Assembly (NCBI GenBank): GCA_026745465.1
Contig: JACYXH010000012.1
Coordinates: 1-64,000, forward strand
Length of the DNA stretch: 64,000 nt
Reading direction: 5' to 3'
Source: Lota lota
Lineage: Eukaryota > Chordata > Actinopteri > Gadiformes > Lotidae
A program made the position numbers and the translations under genes. Numbering within the stretch: the first letter of the stretch is position 1; the number at the start of each line of letters is the position of its first letter. The notes beneath the pieces were generated by a model, which did not search any database, had not been told where the DNA came from, and saw only the letters and a list, made by a program, of their open reading frames with translations. Shown here piece by piece: positions 1 to 11,880 of this stretch.

Positions 1-915
1 TACCCGTGCTAGATGGAGCTGTGCGCTCAATGATTTGAACCAGTGATGCAAATGGGGTACAGATCGAAGATTATTTTGCTTATTCTACTGTTGCTACTTC
101 AACAGTATGAATAAAATAATCACTTATTTGGTGTTGTTTGGGGCTGAGATTTGAAATCTGAAGATACACTGCAATCAGTTTTCTGCAGTCGTTAATCTTC
201 TATTCATAATATTATCTTGATCTACAATGTTATTAAATTTGCATTTCATCATTCATATTTTGCATGCTGGCTCTTTTGAAGCAATATCCAATAGTTAGCT
301 ATTAGCTAGCCTACATTTGTGAAGGGAGGTTCAAACCTCATCATATAAGCTATATATAATATAATAATACATATAATTGATGCACAAGAAGTGACACATG
401 ATCATTGATAGAGACAGACTGGGACTATAAGTAAAACACAATAAGTTACAATCTTGAGGACTGCCGATTTAAATCTACATCTGTCCAACTAGTGGAATGT
501 CGTGGAAAGCCGTAAAAAGCTGTTACATCCAATGCCACCATCAAAGACCGCAAACAGCATAAGTACATTTACAAAAGAGTGCCAGCTCATATGTACTTGA
601 CAATGTTTCACCCTCTCTATTCAGGACCAGTTCATATGTGGTGTCCACTTAGAGCGCAAGTTAATCATGTTTCAGCCCCCAGTACCACCCCACCACCACA
701 GAATCAATAAGCCATTTTCCCCCTGCAGGCCACTTAAAAAAAAAAAGACAGAGCTCCTACTCCACAGTTATTTAGCGTGTGTACACAGCTGATAGAGAAT
801 GCTGGGCTAACAAACACACTGCAAAATAAATTCATTAAAGTGATCGTGGGGGTCATAACATGTAGGCATGGGAACCGCGCTTGGCCTAATCTAGGGGTAG
901 TGTACATACAACTCT
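1..915. other. Unique AT-rich intergenic DNA
   Basis: No exon, RNA gene or transposon is recognisable here. The sequence is AT-rich with short A runs (for example near 736) and no frame of coding character. A short frame begins at 777 but its C-terminal half is only CA-repeat translation. Confidence 0.6.
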
Positions 916-920
916 ATAAG

Positions 921-923
921 CAC

Positions 924-956
<33 letters not shown>
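921..956. repeat. (CA)n microsatellite
   Basis: About 18 dinucleotide units with one early interruption (ACGC). A shorter CA tract follows at about 1001-1013. Confidence 0.95.
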
Positions 957-1081
957 TTGCATTCCAAACTGCTAGGATAATTTGATGTGCACAAATATAG
1001 TCACACACACACAAAAGCACCATATTAACAGGCAGACACCAGAAGCAAACTCCAGACTTCATTAAAGATCCTCTCTTCTCC

Positions 1082-1098
1082 AGAGAGAGAAGGAGAGA

Positions 1099-1172
<74 letters not shown>
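1082..1172. repeat. (GA)n microsatellite, about 90 bp
   Basis: Nearly uninterrupted GA repeat after a short degenerate lead-in. A (CAT)n tract of about 22 bp follows at 1228-1249. The Ser/Leu-rich minus-strand frames here are translations of the repeat. Confidence 0.95.
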
Positions 1173-1177
<5 letters not shown>

Positions 1178-1456
1178 GCTGGCTGGCTCGTAATTTAATG
1201 GAAATCTCCCGCAGCAAACCAAAGGCGATCATCATCATCATCATCATCACCAGCATCAGCTGCCAGCAGCAGCCCACCTGCCAGAGAGGAGCAGGCGTCT
1301 GAGGAACCACTCCAGGCCATCTATCTTCTCAGCCACCGCACAGGAGAAAAGAAAACGCCCTACTGTTGCTGTTTCTGATACCATTCAGCCAACACAGAGG
1401 ATTAATTATTTCTGAGAAACACGCTTTTTTTCTTCATGTTTTTTAATGAGAATCCG

Positions 1457-1782
1457 TGGTGGTGTCGGTGGTGATTGTGTGGTGGTGGTGCTAGTGGGGG
1501 TGGATACAGTGGTGGTGGTGGTTGTGGTGGTTGTGGTAATGGGGGGCTGGTTATTGTAGTGGGGTGGTGGTGGGGGTGGGGGTGGGGGTGAATATGGTGG
1601 AGGTGATAATGGTAGAGTGGTGGTGATGGTGGTGGTGCTGATAATGGTAGTGGTGGTGGTGGTGGTGTTGGTGATGGCGGTGGTGATGATGGTGTCGGTA
1701 GCGGTGGTGATTATGGTGGAGATGGTGGTGGTGGTGGTAGGGATGGAGATAAAGGTGGTGGTGGTGGTGTAGGTGAAGCCGC
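1457..1782. repeat. Degenerate (GTG)n trinucleotide array
   Basis: About 325 bp of GTG/GAT/GGG triplets with scattered changes. It lacks a fixed longer period, unlike the 21.4-kb array. The Thr/His-rich minus-strand frames are repeat artefacts. Confidence 0.9.
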
Positions 1783-1916
1783 TGAGGGAGTCCCCCACCC
1801 TTCTGCTGGGATGAGCACTGTGGATCTAATGGCCTTTTAAGGGAGTGTCCTGCTGGTTGAGGGCTCACAGACCACCAGCTGCGCGCGAATGTCTCGGGGT
1901 CAGCCCTTTACGAGGT

Positions 1917-1990
<74 letters not shown>
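1917..1990. repeat. Poly-G homopolymer of 74 bases
   Basis: Seventy-four consecutive G residues, then further G blocks of 8 separated by single T or A up to about 2020. This is exceptionally long for a homopolymer of G and would be prone to G-quadruplex formation, slippage and sequencing error. The poly-Gly and poly-Pro frames on both strands are artefacts. Confidence 0.95.
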
Positions 1991-1991
<1 letters not shown>

Positions 1992-2187
1992 GGGGGGGGT
2001 GGGGGGGGAGGGGGAGGGAGAGAAGAGAACTGCCTGTCGGGGCTCTGGAGGCTAAACCTGCTCTGGAAAATGTCTCGGAGATCCGTCGCACATGAGCACA
2101 CCGTGCACAGAGGAGGGAAGGTGGGCCAATATTTGGGGGGCAAATTAAAGCCTTTGTGGAAGTAAAATGAATGTTATTTTTTTGTTC

Positions 2188-2190
<3 letters not shown>

Positions 2191-2230
<40 letters not shown>

Positions 2231-2480
2231 ATGAATGAGGGTGTGTGTGCGTGTGCATGGTGTGTGAACATGTGCATGAGTGTGCATGCAGGTGTGTGCT
2301 TGCGCGTTTAATGTGTGCATGTGTGTGTGTGTTTAGTGCGCATGCTTGTGTATATGTGCTTCTGCAATTGTGCCTGGGTATGTGCATATATGCATGCGCT
2401 CATGCATGTCTGAGTGAGTGAGTGTGTGTCCGCATGTATGTGTGTCCGCGTGCATGCGTGTGTGTGTGTGTGCGCGCGTG
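2191..2480. repeat. (GT)n array with degenerate flank
   Basis: A clean GT tract of about 38 bp is followed by about 250 bp of degenerate GTGTGCATG-type sequence that has decayed from the same dinucleotide or a short derived motif. Confidence 0.9.
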
Positions 2481-3235
2481 GGTTTCGACGTAGACATCGA
2501 AGTCAATAGGTCTACTGCACAAACCGTTGAAGCTTATCGCTCGCTGCCTCTCGCCGTGCAGAGAAGAGAAGAGCTCTGGCACGTCTTCTCCAGGTGTGAT
2601 CTCGCTCTGTGGGCTGAGGATATTGGCCATGAATTATTATGCTTTTTCTTAAACCCCCACTATGTATGTGTGAGCTTTCCACAGCAGACATCGATTTTGT
2701 TCAAAACGCTTTTAAAACCTATTTTCACTGCCTTTTTTGCCATGACTTTCGTTAAAAGAAAATGCTTTGACCCTGTGAGTCTATAAAGAATAAAACTCAA
2801 CCACCCAAAGTTCAATCAGCCCAAGGTTTTTCTTGCTCGGTCAAATGTGTAAAATACAAGAAAATTGGATTTTCAACAATGCTGGTGGGCTGCAGGGAAC
2901 AAAAAGCACCAAAGTGCAGGGGTTGGAAAACTATTTCTACGTAATATTTCTCTTCAATAGTGGAGAAACTTCTATTCCACTTTACACTATGATCATGGTG
3001 CAGAGGAAGCCTGCACATCCAGCATTGCTGCAGGTGTGGAACTACAAGCCAAAGTGCCAGTGGCAGGTCAAGATGCCCACAGGCACAAGGTCTATACATC
3101 AGGAAACACATCACCATGCAAACGCCTCTTCTGAGTCCACCAGATGGAGGACTCCCATTGCTCTTGTTATATTTATACTATTACTGCATCTACTTTTAGC
3201 ATTGCTCTTGCTATAGTTTTACTATTACAAGTATT
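2481..3235. other. Unique intergenic DNA
   Basis: Two frames of about 120 codons cross this stretch on the plus strand, but neither shows a recognisable domain, a codon bias or splice context. Nothing else is recognised. Confidence 0.5.
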
Positions 3236-3410
3236 TATTTCCATGTAGCAGACGCCGTTCATCCAAAGCGACTTAGAGTGAATCCAGAGACACAGGTCAA
3301 TAAGGAGGTGGTAGGGGGTAGCTAGCAGATAGGCTGCAGAAACGGGGGATTGAACCCCATTACATTTAGTCTGGGAGTCAAACAATACTATCAAGCAGAG
3401 AAAGGTTAGG
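3236..3410 (-). mobile_element. tRNA-derived SINE (teleost type)
   Basis: Read on the minus strand, a tRNA-like head carries a clear Pol III B box (GGGGTTCAATCCCC, around 3344-3357). It is followed by a short body and a tail at 3240-3275 close to the common fish SINE ending (CTAAGTCGCTTTGGATGAAC). The copy is diverged, and clear target-site duplications were not found by eye. Family assignment rests on remembered consensus rather than a database search. Confidence 0.8.
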
Positions 3411-4122
3411 CTTGTACTTTATGGGCGTGAAACGTAAGGACAGTATATACGTTATAGACAACTTGAGTAAAGCATCACCAGAAGGCCGTCTAAGAGCAGG
3501 TACTAGTGTCTGGAGGGCTATAGATTTCCCTCCAGTATACCATGAATAACCCCAACGTGACAACTGTTTCTCACCAACTAAAGGTCAGGCAGGTGATTTA
3601 TGGATGAGCATCACCTGCACCTGCAGACCACATCTGGTCTTAGGGGTAGCAAGCTAAGGGTCTTCACAAGGGTCATTTCGGTGTGATATCATATAACCAA
3701 CAAGTAAAGGCATTATAACGAGCATGTGCCTAAATCACTGAACTCACAGCATGCAATAAAGGGGATTAGCACCAGGTTAGCCATTTGTTACAAAATGACG
3801 TATGATACATATAAAAAAAACAACACTAGTGTGTAATAATTCAGTATGAAGCATCAACAACTGTACAATCAAGACAGCGGTATGAATCTCGACCCAAAGG
3901 AGCTTTCAGGAAGCTCTGGTGTCGCTTGAAAGGCGGTTCGGGGAAACAACTGAAACTAGCGCTTGCTTCACAGCGACAGCGGGCGAACCAGGAAAGATAT
4001 CTCAGGTAACTTAAAAGCACAGACAAGGCACCACAGAATCTGGTGAAAAGACCCTTTCAGAGCTCTGCCTTTGTCAAGCGCACATCAAAAGGATAATATT
4101 GCTTTGTGTTTCCTCTGTGTGC

Positions 4123-4123
<1 letters not shown>
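3411..4123. other. Unique intergenic DNA
   Basis: No coding or repeat feature is recognised between the SINE and the next GT tract. Confidence 0.5.
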
Positions 4124-4157
<34 letters not shown>

Positions 4158-4158
4158 T
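4124..4158. repeat. (GT)n microsatellite
   Basis: Short GT tract running into GA dinucleotides (GAGAGAGG) near 4158-4168. Confidence 0.9.
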
Positions 4159-4168
4159 GAGAGAGAGG

Positions 4169-5739
4169 TGTGTGTGGGTGGACGTCTGCTGCCTGTTTTA
4201 CTTGAAGCCGTCTAGCACTAACTGCTGTGTTTTACCCCCACACGGATATTCATTATTACAACATGACAGTTTAATCAGACGAGCTATTAGCAATGGTGAT
4301 TTTCTTCCTTTTCCCTCCCAGTATTTCTGTTGCTTCTTCAGAGCAGTTGGCCAACTATTGTGGTCTCGACTGCCAAAAAATACTATAATTTAAAAATAAT
4401 GGTTTATTGTATTCCAAATAATGCTTTGTTTGTATTTCAATTCTTTTATATTTCTAGCGCTGTTGCATTGCTAACTTAGAGGCGTGTTTGAAGGATTGTA
4501 ATCATCTGGAATGTTAAGTATTGTTATTACAAATGTTATGTCTTGTCTTGTTCTTTCCTTTTCCTACTAAAACAAGTCTTGTGAGGCGTGGAGGACTTGT
4601 TCTCTCTCTTGAGTGCCTGGTCTTTGTTCTTGGTAGGCTGAGCGGCACCAATGATGGAAGTCTCCAGCCTTCCATCAGGGGTGGGGGGTGGGGGGTGGTG
4701 GAGGTTGCTGAGAGGTATCAGGTGAATGGCATGCTGGCGTCCTTGGGCTTCTACATGGGGCTATACAGTATGTGTTTAGGATTAGCTCCGTAACAGCGTT
4801 AAAGTGGTTTGGTGTTTTTTGTTTTGTGGATTTTCTTTCAAACGAGGCACAAAAATACACACTGAGTGGTATAGACTCGGATTTCCGGAGAGTGGGACAA
4901 ACTAAGTAAAGTGGGAACAGATATGTAATTAGGCTTGACATGTTATCAGAAATCAACAAGCAGGTGCGAGGTATGGTGAAACATATGCTGTTTTTGTACT
5001 TAGTACGCTTATTTGGCTAATGGTATTTTTGTTTCTTTTATGTTCAATTATGTAAGCGTCTATATTTAAGTGTGATATTGATTGCGTGATTTATTGCAAG
5101 GGACTCAACTTTGGGCTCAACTTGCCAAAAAACAAACAGTTGGTCAGTCCATCGAGGGAGCTCAGGCAACGCTAAAGTGCAGCGTTCTAACTGCGAACAG
5201 CTGGGTAATCACGTTAAATCAGGACTGAACACCAGCCATTGAGTGTGTCACAGCAAGCCCTTTAAAAGCAAATAACAAAATAATAGGGACGGCGTAGTCT
5301 TTTGAAAGGTACCTGAAACCACCCATTCGAATGTATCCTTTGATGGTTGTATGGCACCGGATAAAAGCCTCAATGGTGTGTAAGAGAGCTGAACAATGCA
5401 GTTCATATGTAAAAGAGAGTGATATTAGAACAGGGTGTGCATCGGAAGTTAGATTACAGATGTACACAAAGTAAAGCAAGGTTTCGGTAGAGGTGGATCG
5501 CTGACAGTCCATTGGATCACAATGAAATGTCCAAATGATTTTAACAAAGCCGTCCCAGACGTATATTTAAACAGCAGGTCTTTAGACAGTGTGGGAAATG
5601 GCAGATGCTTTCGTGAAATGTAAGGTCTGCTCGTTGTCTTGTTTAAAGATCAGATTGTGAAAATGGTGAATTTAGAAAAGTGTTAAAAGCCCAGCTCACA
5701 GATCAAGCTCCAGGAATGCATCACTTAGTAAAGAAATGA
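4169..5739. other. Unique AT-rich intergenic DNA
   Basis: No supported gene or transposon. A G-rich segment (GGGGTGGGGGGTGGGG) lies near 4680-4696. Open frames of 90-97 codons occur on both strands but match nothing I recognise. Confidence 0.5.
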
Positions 5740-5830
5740 ACAGAGAAATAGGCTAGGTCCTCTGAGAGATATCATAATGATTAATTATGCAAATTAAGAG
5801 AGCTTTTAACCTCTTTTTAGTTTAGAACAG
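5740..5830. promoter_or_regulatory. Candidate conserved non-coding element with POU/homeodomain motifs
   Basis: The core at 5780-5797 combines TAAT/ATTA homeodomain cores with a perfect octamer ATGCAAAT (5787-5794). Such dense overlap of POU and homeodomain sites is typical of vertebrate developmental enhancers. Conservation itself cannot be seen from one sequence, so function is inference. Confidence 0.3.
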
Positions 5831-7857
5831 TTAGCACTTTGAAAACATTTCACTTTTCTACTCCATCAGTGTAGAACAATTGTTGGATATACTTGTTGGT
5901 CATTCATCGATTGATAAATATATTAATTCATCTATTCAACACATTCATTTACTCATCCATTAATTTATTCTTGTCAGGATTTTGCAGCCAGAGTTGGATC
6001 TATGGGAATTAAACAGGGAAATGAACAGGGTAGTTCCCAGTATTTCAATGTTACCTTTCACTCCTCATATTTTTATGTTTGTCAACCATTGCAAAGTCCA
6101 TTTAAATCACTATTGGACAGGTTTATTCTAAAAAACATCCATCAAGCTATTTGTGAATGTGACATCCATCAATACTGTGACTTAAGCCAAGCTTATCAGT
6201 ATCCAGGTCTACCTTAAAATTGATTAGAAGGGAGTACTCAATAACTTTTGGAATGTCTATTAAGCAAATTATGAATTTGGGAGAGAAAGTGATTGACCAC
6301 ACAATCGTTATCTGTGGTCAGTAAAAACAGCAGCTGAACGCAAATCAAGATAAACTATACGTTCCACAGGTTTGGTCATGTCTCTCTCAGGCTAAAGCCA
6401 TTTACCAGTGGACTAATTTTAATTTAGCAAGGCCAGGTCACTCTGCAGATTGCCAGTTTTCAATCACACATTGCTTTCCATCCTAATCTCTTTCGCCAAC
6501 TTTATTTATTTACCTGAATACACACTTATCACTTTGACTTGCCTGTCATAAGGAGACAGCGAAAGGATTTGAACACCTTCATCCGTACATATCTACAGTC
6601 CCTTCAACTAAACCTGTTCCTTTTTTGGGACTGGAACACTTTCCTTTGACACAAAGGACTTTTGAGAACACTTGTACCCGGCCCCCTTGTGCGTTGTTAC
6701 AGCGACAGAAACCCAGAAATCCCATATCATCTAATACAGTGTTTAAATACCATGGCCCGATCCCTTCAATTCCATCTACCAAAAAAACTGAGATTTGTCA
6801 GAGGAAGACGATCACACTGATATGAAGAGGACACTTCAAGGTTGTACGTGTGGTGTAACTCCCCACGCCCATTTGTTCTAAGAATGAGAGAAGGGAAAGA
6901 ACAAACTCAGCTCAGTCATCAGAAGTGTGATTGCCATCTTCTTCATGTTGTGCAATGTGATAGGCCTGCAATATCTCATGCTAGGAGGGACCTTGGGCCT
7001 GCTGTTAGCCAGAGCGTAGCATGTCGTGACATGGGAACCACTATAAACGTGTTAAGAGCCCAGGGCATTAGCATTTTGGACGCTACTGAATGAAGCCGTT
7101 TGTTCTTCTTCCTGTGCCTCCCAGAAAGAGACTCCATTAAAAGGAGGTTTAGGGATTGCACTGTTTTGAGAGATATTAAAGGCCGGAGAGTAAATGGAAA
7201 TGAAGTCGTGAAAGGGTTTGAGAAATCTTAACGGATGTGCATGTTTGTTGTTTTTTGCTACTGAATTGAGTGATGTTTACAACGCTGTTTGATCAAGAGG
7301 GAAAAAATATAATCACTGCTAAACTACTGACAACATAGAATGCTTAACATTAAAATTCAATATATTCTCATTAACAAACGTATTCGATGAAGACTGTTCT
7401 TCTATATTTGTGTATCCTAAGAGGGACCTGGTACTATACATTTACACTTCAATTGAACACATCTTAACTTAAGGCTAGAATAGGACAAATCGGAGGTAGA
7501 AAAGCTTTGAAAGTGGGCCACTATACAGATATTTTAAAGATGTTAGTAATAGGCACAGTAGAGATTCCCTGTGCTTTCTCACTGCATTAATGAAGGACCT
7601 CCATTGATTTCTGCTTGGGCCCCATGCTGGGGGGCCCCAGCAGGAGTTATGGTCAGTGGTCATCTCTTCGCTGCATGCTTTAATCAATGTTGCCATCCAA
7701 TACACTTTTCATCTCCATGATCCAACCCTTTTCACAGATCACCAAGCTGGAACCTTTTGGGCTACTTTTTCTATATTCTCCACAATGTTTGGATTATACC
7801 AGAGACGCTGTGCGTTGTTATGGTTGATGTTGACATTCAGATAATGTTGAAATGCAA
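5831..7857. other. Unique intergenic DNA
   Basis: AT-rich with short direct TCATTCAT/TTAATTCAT-like runs at about 5898-5970. No gene, RNA or transposon is recognised. Frames of 60-83 codons at 6.6-7.1 kb lack any domain. Confidence 0.5.
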
Positions 7858-8081
7858 CACACATCCACACACACTCACACACACATCCACACACACACAC
7901 ACACACACACCATTCCACACACACCGCACATCCATTTGCACCCACACCCACATCCACATGCACACACGCACACACACCCACATCCACATGCACACAGGCA
8001 CATACCCACATGCACACACACACATCCACATGTACTCATACACACACACACACACACACAGACACACACACTCTCTGTCAA

Positions 8082-8135
<54 letters not shown>

Positions 8136-8146
8136 ACACACAGACA
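7858..8146. repeat. Compound (CA)n / CACATCCA array
   Basis: About 290 bp of CA repeat with regular CATCCACA, CATGCACA and CATACCCA variants, ending in a clean CA tract of about 50 bp. Five overlapping frames of up to 174 codons on both strands are His/Thr or Cys/Val repeat translations. Confidence 0.95.
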
Positions 8147-8639
8147 CTACGCTGTTTCATGTCAGAGCTCTTGATGACCAATCAAGAAGGAGGTTATTGG
8201 GAGAGTGAGAGGGAAAAGCAACAACAGCAGAGAATTGATCCAAACATGAGTAAAGGAGAAATGCCCGGAAACAGGCAGTAGTAAAAACCTCTTGATTCAT
8301 TTAGTACTGAACATGTACCATCCTGGGGGCTGGCATCAGCCTCTGTTGTTGTCATGGTTGTGTTTAATCTAGAACCAGATTAATGGCGAAAGAGTAAAAC
8401 AGTAACTTCATTTTACTGTGAAAGGACAATGTTTGATTTCTATCCTAACATATACCAAAACTGCAGCATTTAAAACATAATTCCAAAATTCGTTTATGCA
8501 TGAATGCAAATCCCATTTTTCTTTCCTTGTGGGTTGTTTTATAGTTGCTTGGATGGACTGGAGGGAGGGATGCGGGAGGGATGCTAAGATAACAAGAAAA
8601 TTAGAAAAGTAATGACTTCAGCTAATGGATTTGTGTTAT
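8147..8639. other. Unique intergenic DNA
   Basis: Includes two GGAGGGATGC units near 8561-8584. Otherwise nothing is recognised. Confidence 0.5.
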
Positions 8640-8830
8640 TTAGCATCGCATCGATACGCCCCCTTTGCATATGCAAGCGTCTGGCGAGGCATCTGGATGA
8701 AATTTAAACAAGATTAGCTGTGATCACTGGTCAGGAAAGAGAGGGGCCAGACAGTCAAACAGAGGTCCTGTTCTGCCTGAACAAGCAGGAGAAATGGATC
8801 ACCACGACACTATGACTATTGATTTACATA
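8640..8830. promoter_or_regulatory. Candidate conserved non-coding element with a POU-type palindrome
   Basis: Contains the 12-bp perfect palindrome TTGCATATGCAA at 8665-8676, resembling paired octamer half-sites. It lies in non-repetitive sequence of balanced composition unlike the AT-rich surroundings, with an ATCGATACG motif just upstream. The regulatory role is inferred from motif content only. Confidence 0.3.
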
Positions 8831-9181
8831 AGGGACAGTATGCTGCTGTCGGCTAATCATCATCAACGACACCCCATATGATACATTAGATTGGTAATCT
8901 GATTATGAAGTGTTATTTGTTATTTGATTAACAAAAACTGGATCCACACATAGTTAACCAACAGGTTTGTGTTTTAACATAATGATGCATGAGCAGTTTT
9001 TCACTTTAATACGTTCTTATTTTGTTTTACCGCAGTACAATATTCAGTGGACACTGTAAGGGATTGAAGAGTAAACATAAAGAATACACAAAAATCAAAA
9101 ATAAATATTGACAGAACCAACACAGAGTAAAAATCTTTATCCCATTACAAACACCCCACCTTTAGTTTACATCAAACAGGA
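8831..9181. other. Unique AT-rich intergenic DNA
   Basis: No feature recognised apart from short A-rich tracts. Confidence 0.5.
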
Positions 9182-9204
9182 TTTTTTTTTTTTTTTTTTT
9201 TTTT
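9182..9204. repeat. Poly-T tract of 23 bases
   Basis: Uninterrupted T run. Read on the minus strand it would be a poly-A tail, but no LINE or processed transcript could be recognised adjoining it on the right (9205 onwards). Confidence 0.9.
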
Positions 9205-9845
9205 CAGTGGCTAGAAGAACAAGGTTGGGTAACTCCTCATCCCATTGATTCAGGACCAGCCTACGCCATACAATAAATTGACCTCAGCGCTCTCGAGGGC
9301 GGACAGTGTTAAATTACTGTGAATAGGTTATTGATTAGTAAAGTGTACATTTTAAGGAGGGAAAGGACTAGTGTGTGTTTTTATAAACCAGGGTGATCGT
9401 CGAGCACAATGGCCGAGGGCTCTTCAGTAAACACCTCATTTGCGTTCCCGCTTGGAAATCTATACGGCCACAGCAAAGACAACAAGAGAGAGAAAGGGGG
9501 GTTTTGCCAATGTTTGCTATCGCAGGTAATTGGAAAAAGATGGCGCCCTTTAGAGACCCTTCTCAAACTGCCACGAGGAACCAATAAACCTGATTAATGT
9601 GTCATGTCACAACATGACACACTTTGAAATATTGCTTTCAACAGCTCCTTGAATAACGGCAGCTATTTCTAATAAACCCTTTTTTACTCTAAGAAAGAAA
9701 ACATACACAGAAAGAGACACATGCCTGGCCTTGCCTATTTCATAACATTATTTATGAATGATTTACAGTACTGGTATATGGCCAGTTGAAATGGTGTAAT
9801 GGTGTAATTAGGAGCACTGGGACCGAGGCTTGCATTGCTCGGCAG
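9205..9845. other. Unique intergenic DNA
   Basis: Overlapping 62-67 codon frames at 9.38-9.60 kb on both strands show no domain. No transposon is recognised. Confidence 0.45.
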
Positions 9846-9872
9846 CCCCCCCCCCCCCCCCCCCCCCCCCCC
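9846..9872. repeat. Poly-C tract of 27 bases
   Basis: Uninterrupted C run, the first of a cluster of G/C homopolymers extending to 16.6 kb. Confidence 0.95.
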
Positions 9873-10447
9873 ACAAGCTGAACATCGCCTCCAGTCCACC
9901 GCCCCTCCTCCATCCTCCTACCTTCTCCAATATTGAAACCAATAAACAATGCCATGTTGAACAGCCCTTAAATGAAGATAAACGAGGAGCCAAAATGCTG
10001 CACTGATTGGTCTCCTTCTAAGGACTCGGAGGTTGTCAAAACGAAGGCAAGAAATCTTGGGTTTTAATTGTGGATGGCGCTCACACGTGACTTTCCTACG
10101 GTAAAAGGGAAGGTTTTTCAAATGCGCCTCGTAAAACAAATTAACATGATCGTGATGAATTCATCTCTTCTGCCATTAATTCACACATTCACCCGCTCAC
10201 ACGTCTCACATGGCTTCCAGAGAAAGTGCAGAGGCAGCACAACTGGGACCGCCATTAGTGTCCACCGCCCCAGAACCTTAATGATGATGGCTGCTGCAGT
10301 CCAATAAGCAGTGCTCCAGGGCCTGGTAGGATAGGCTAGGAAAACCCAACCCCCAACCACAACCACCACCAGGCTCTGTCCCTCTATATACCTGTATCCC
10401 TCTCTGTGCTATGTGTTGCTCTCATACACCAAATGGCTAAAAATAAT
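9873..10447. other. Unique DNA, possible conserved non-coding segment at 10060-10310
   Basis: The 10060-10310 segment is non-repetitive, of balanced composition, and contains ATTAACATG, CCATTAATTC and CCATTAGTG motifs with TAAT cores. This is enhancer-like in character, but conservation is untested. Confidence 0.3.
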
Positions 10448-10460
10448 CCCCCCCCCCCCC
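10448..10460. repeat. Poly-C tract of 13 bases
   Basis: Short member of the local C-homopolymer cluster. Confidence 0.9.
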
Positions 10461-11732
10461 GGCGCAGTAAAAGCGCTGATCAAACCTCGCTCTTCCATTT
10501 CTTTTCCTCTTTTATGTCTCCTCCGCCAAAGTGCTCGCCATTTTCTCATTGCAACAGTCTCCTCTTATCATGAGAGTGTAGCTACACCACACTATGTGGA
10601 TCCCCTTTGATAAATGATTTGTTCCTGTATGGTGGTATTTATACAGCACAGAGGAGACACAAGGAAGCAGGAATACATAAACGTACATTATTTACACCCG
10701 GGAGCATTCTCAAAGAACAATGTGTTTTCCGATATATATAAAAAACAACATACAATTAAAGCCGTAGTGAAAGGGGGACCAGCAATATAAATCTTCAAAC
10801 GGGGGGTCTCACTGTTATTCCTCTTCCTCTGCTCACCCCCCACTTTCTCCAGCCTCTTGTTTGAGCACACTTAGATCTGATCCTGCAGGAGCCCCTCCAT
10901 GGGAACCCCATCCGTCAGCATGTAGTTCTGGCGCTAACCGGGCCGGACGCTGCCAGGACCGACCAGAAGAAAACAGTCCAATAACAACAGACACTAGTTA
11001 GACGTGACACCACTGATAATGTGGACCAGCCCACAGCACTGGCTACTGAGTGAAATTGGTTGTACCAGTTCCTTTCCAAGAGCTTGTTTGTGAGGATGTT
11101 CATTCACAGGCTACGTGTTTGTGGATTATGATTATTAATATTGATGCCAAGTGTGAGTCAGTGTGAGTCAGAGTTTGCTCTTTTTTTTGTCAGCGAATAG
11201 GAAATTAGGAATGGATTGATAATGCAGTTTATGAATAGATGACCATCTTAGCTCTTCTGTGTCTTGAATTTCAAGGTATACAATGGAAAGGAAGCAAAAT
11301 AATACTTAAAATCATGTGGTTTTCGATTTTATATATTGTATTTTATATATTCCCGATGACAGCCAGACTGTCATGCATCTAACTCTGGCATCAGAATACA
11401 TTATTAAAGAATAGTCTATTAATTTAAAAAAAGTAAGGCCAGCCTAAAATTCATAAAGACATTGAACCATCACCACCAAAATGGGGGAATAAGATCGGAG
11501 GCTGTTCTGCAGAGTGTGAGTTGCCCTTCCTGGACAACAGCCCTACGGCCGTGTTCCCCTTGAGGGAATGCAGTGTGCTCCGCTCTGAATGGGAAGAGTT
11601 TGCTCGGCCCAGGCTCTTCAGCCTCCGGCATAATTAGACAGGATAATACACAGGGTTAATGGGGTGCTGCTGGCACACTTTTGAACCCAGACGAAATCCT
11701 GTTACACCACAGGTGGTAAAGGGTAAAGGCGG
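10461..11732. other. Unique intergenic DNA
   Basis: Two imperfect GTGTGAGTCA units lie side by side at about 11151-11171. The segment 11480-11660 is non-repetitive with balanced composition and could be conserved non-coding DNA. No gene is recognised. Confidence 0.45.
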
Positions 11733-11787
11733 ATGGGGGTAGGGGTGGGGGTGGGGGTGGGGGTGGGGGGGGGGTGGGGGGGGGGGT
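11733..11787. repeat. (TGGGGG)n hexamer array
   Basis: Six or more G5T-type hexamers in a row merging into runs of 10-11 G. Each unit supplies a G-tract with a one-base loop, an ideal G-quadruplex arrangement. The Pro/His frames on the minus strand are artefacts. Confidence 0.9.
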
Positions 11788-11859
11788 TTGAGGGGGCTTG
11801 GGTGGGGTTCACTGCTGAATCCACTGGCGGCTTGTAGAAGGAAAACATGTAGCAGGTCA

Positions 11860-11880
11860 GGGGGGGGGGGGGGGGGGGGG
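11860..11880. repeat. Poly-G tract of 21 bases
   Basis: Uninterrupted G run 73 bp downstream of the TGGGGG array. Confidence 0.95.

Noticed and set aside
1845-2277. Poly-Gly and poly-Pro frames around the G run
   Set aside because: Homopolymer translation on both strands.
7739-8281. Overlapping frames of 68-174 codons rich in His/Thr or Cys/Val
   Set aside because: They are CA/GT repeat translations; the same pattern recurs at each CA array (20.5, 24.4, 33.0, 36.5, 38.3 kb).
9182-9204. Poly-T as the tail of a minus-strand retrocopy
   Set aside because: No transcript-like or LINE-like sequence could be recognised to its right.
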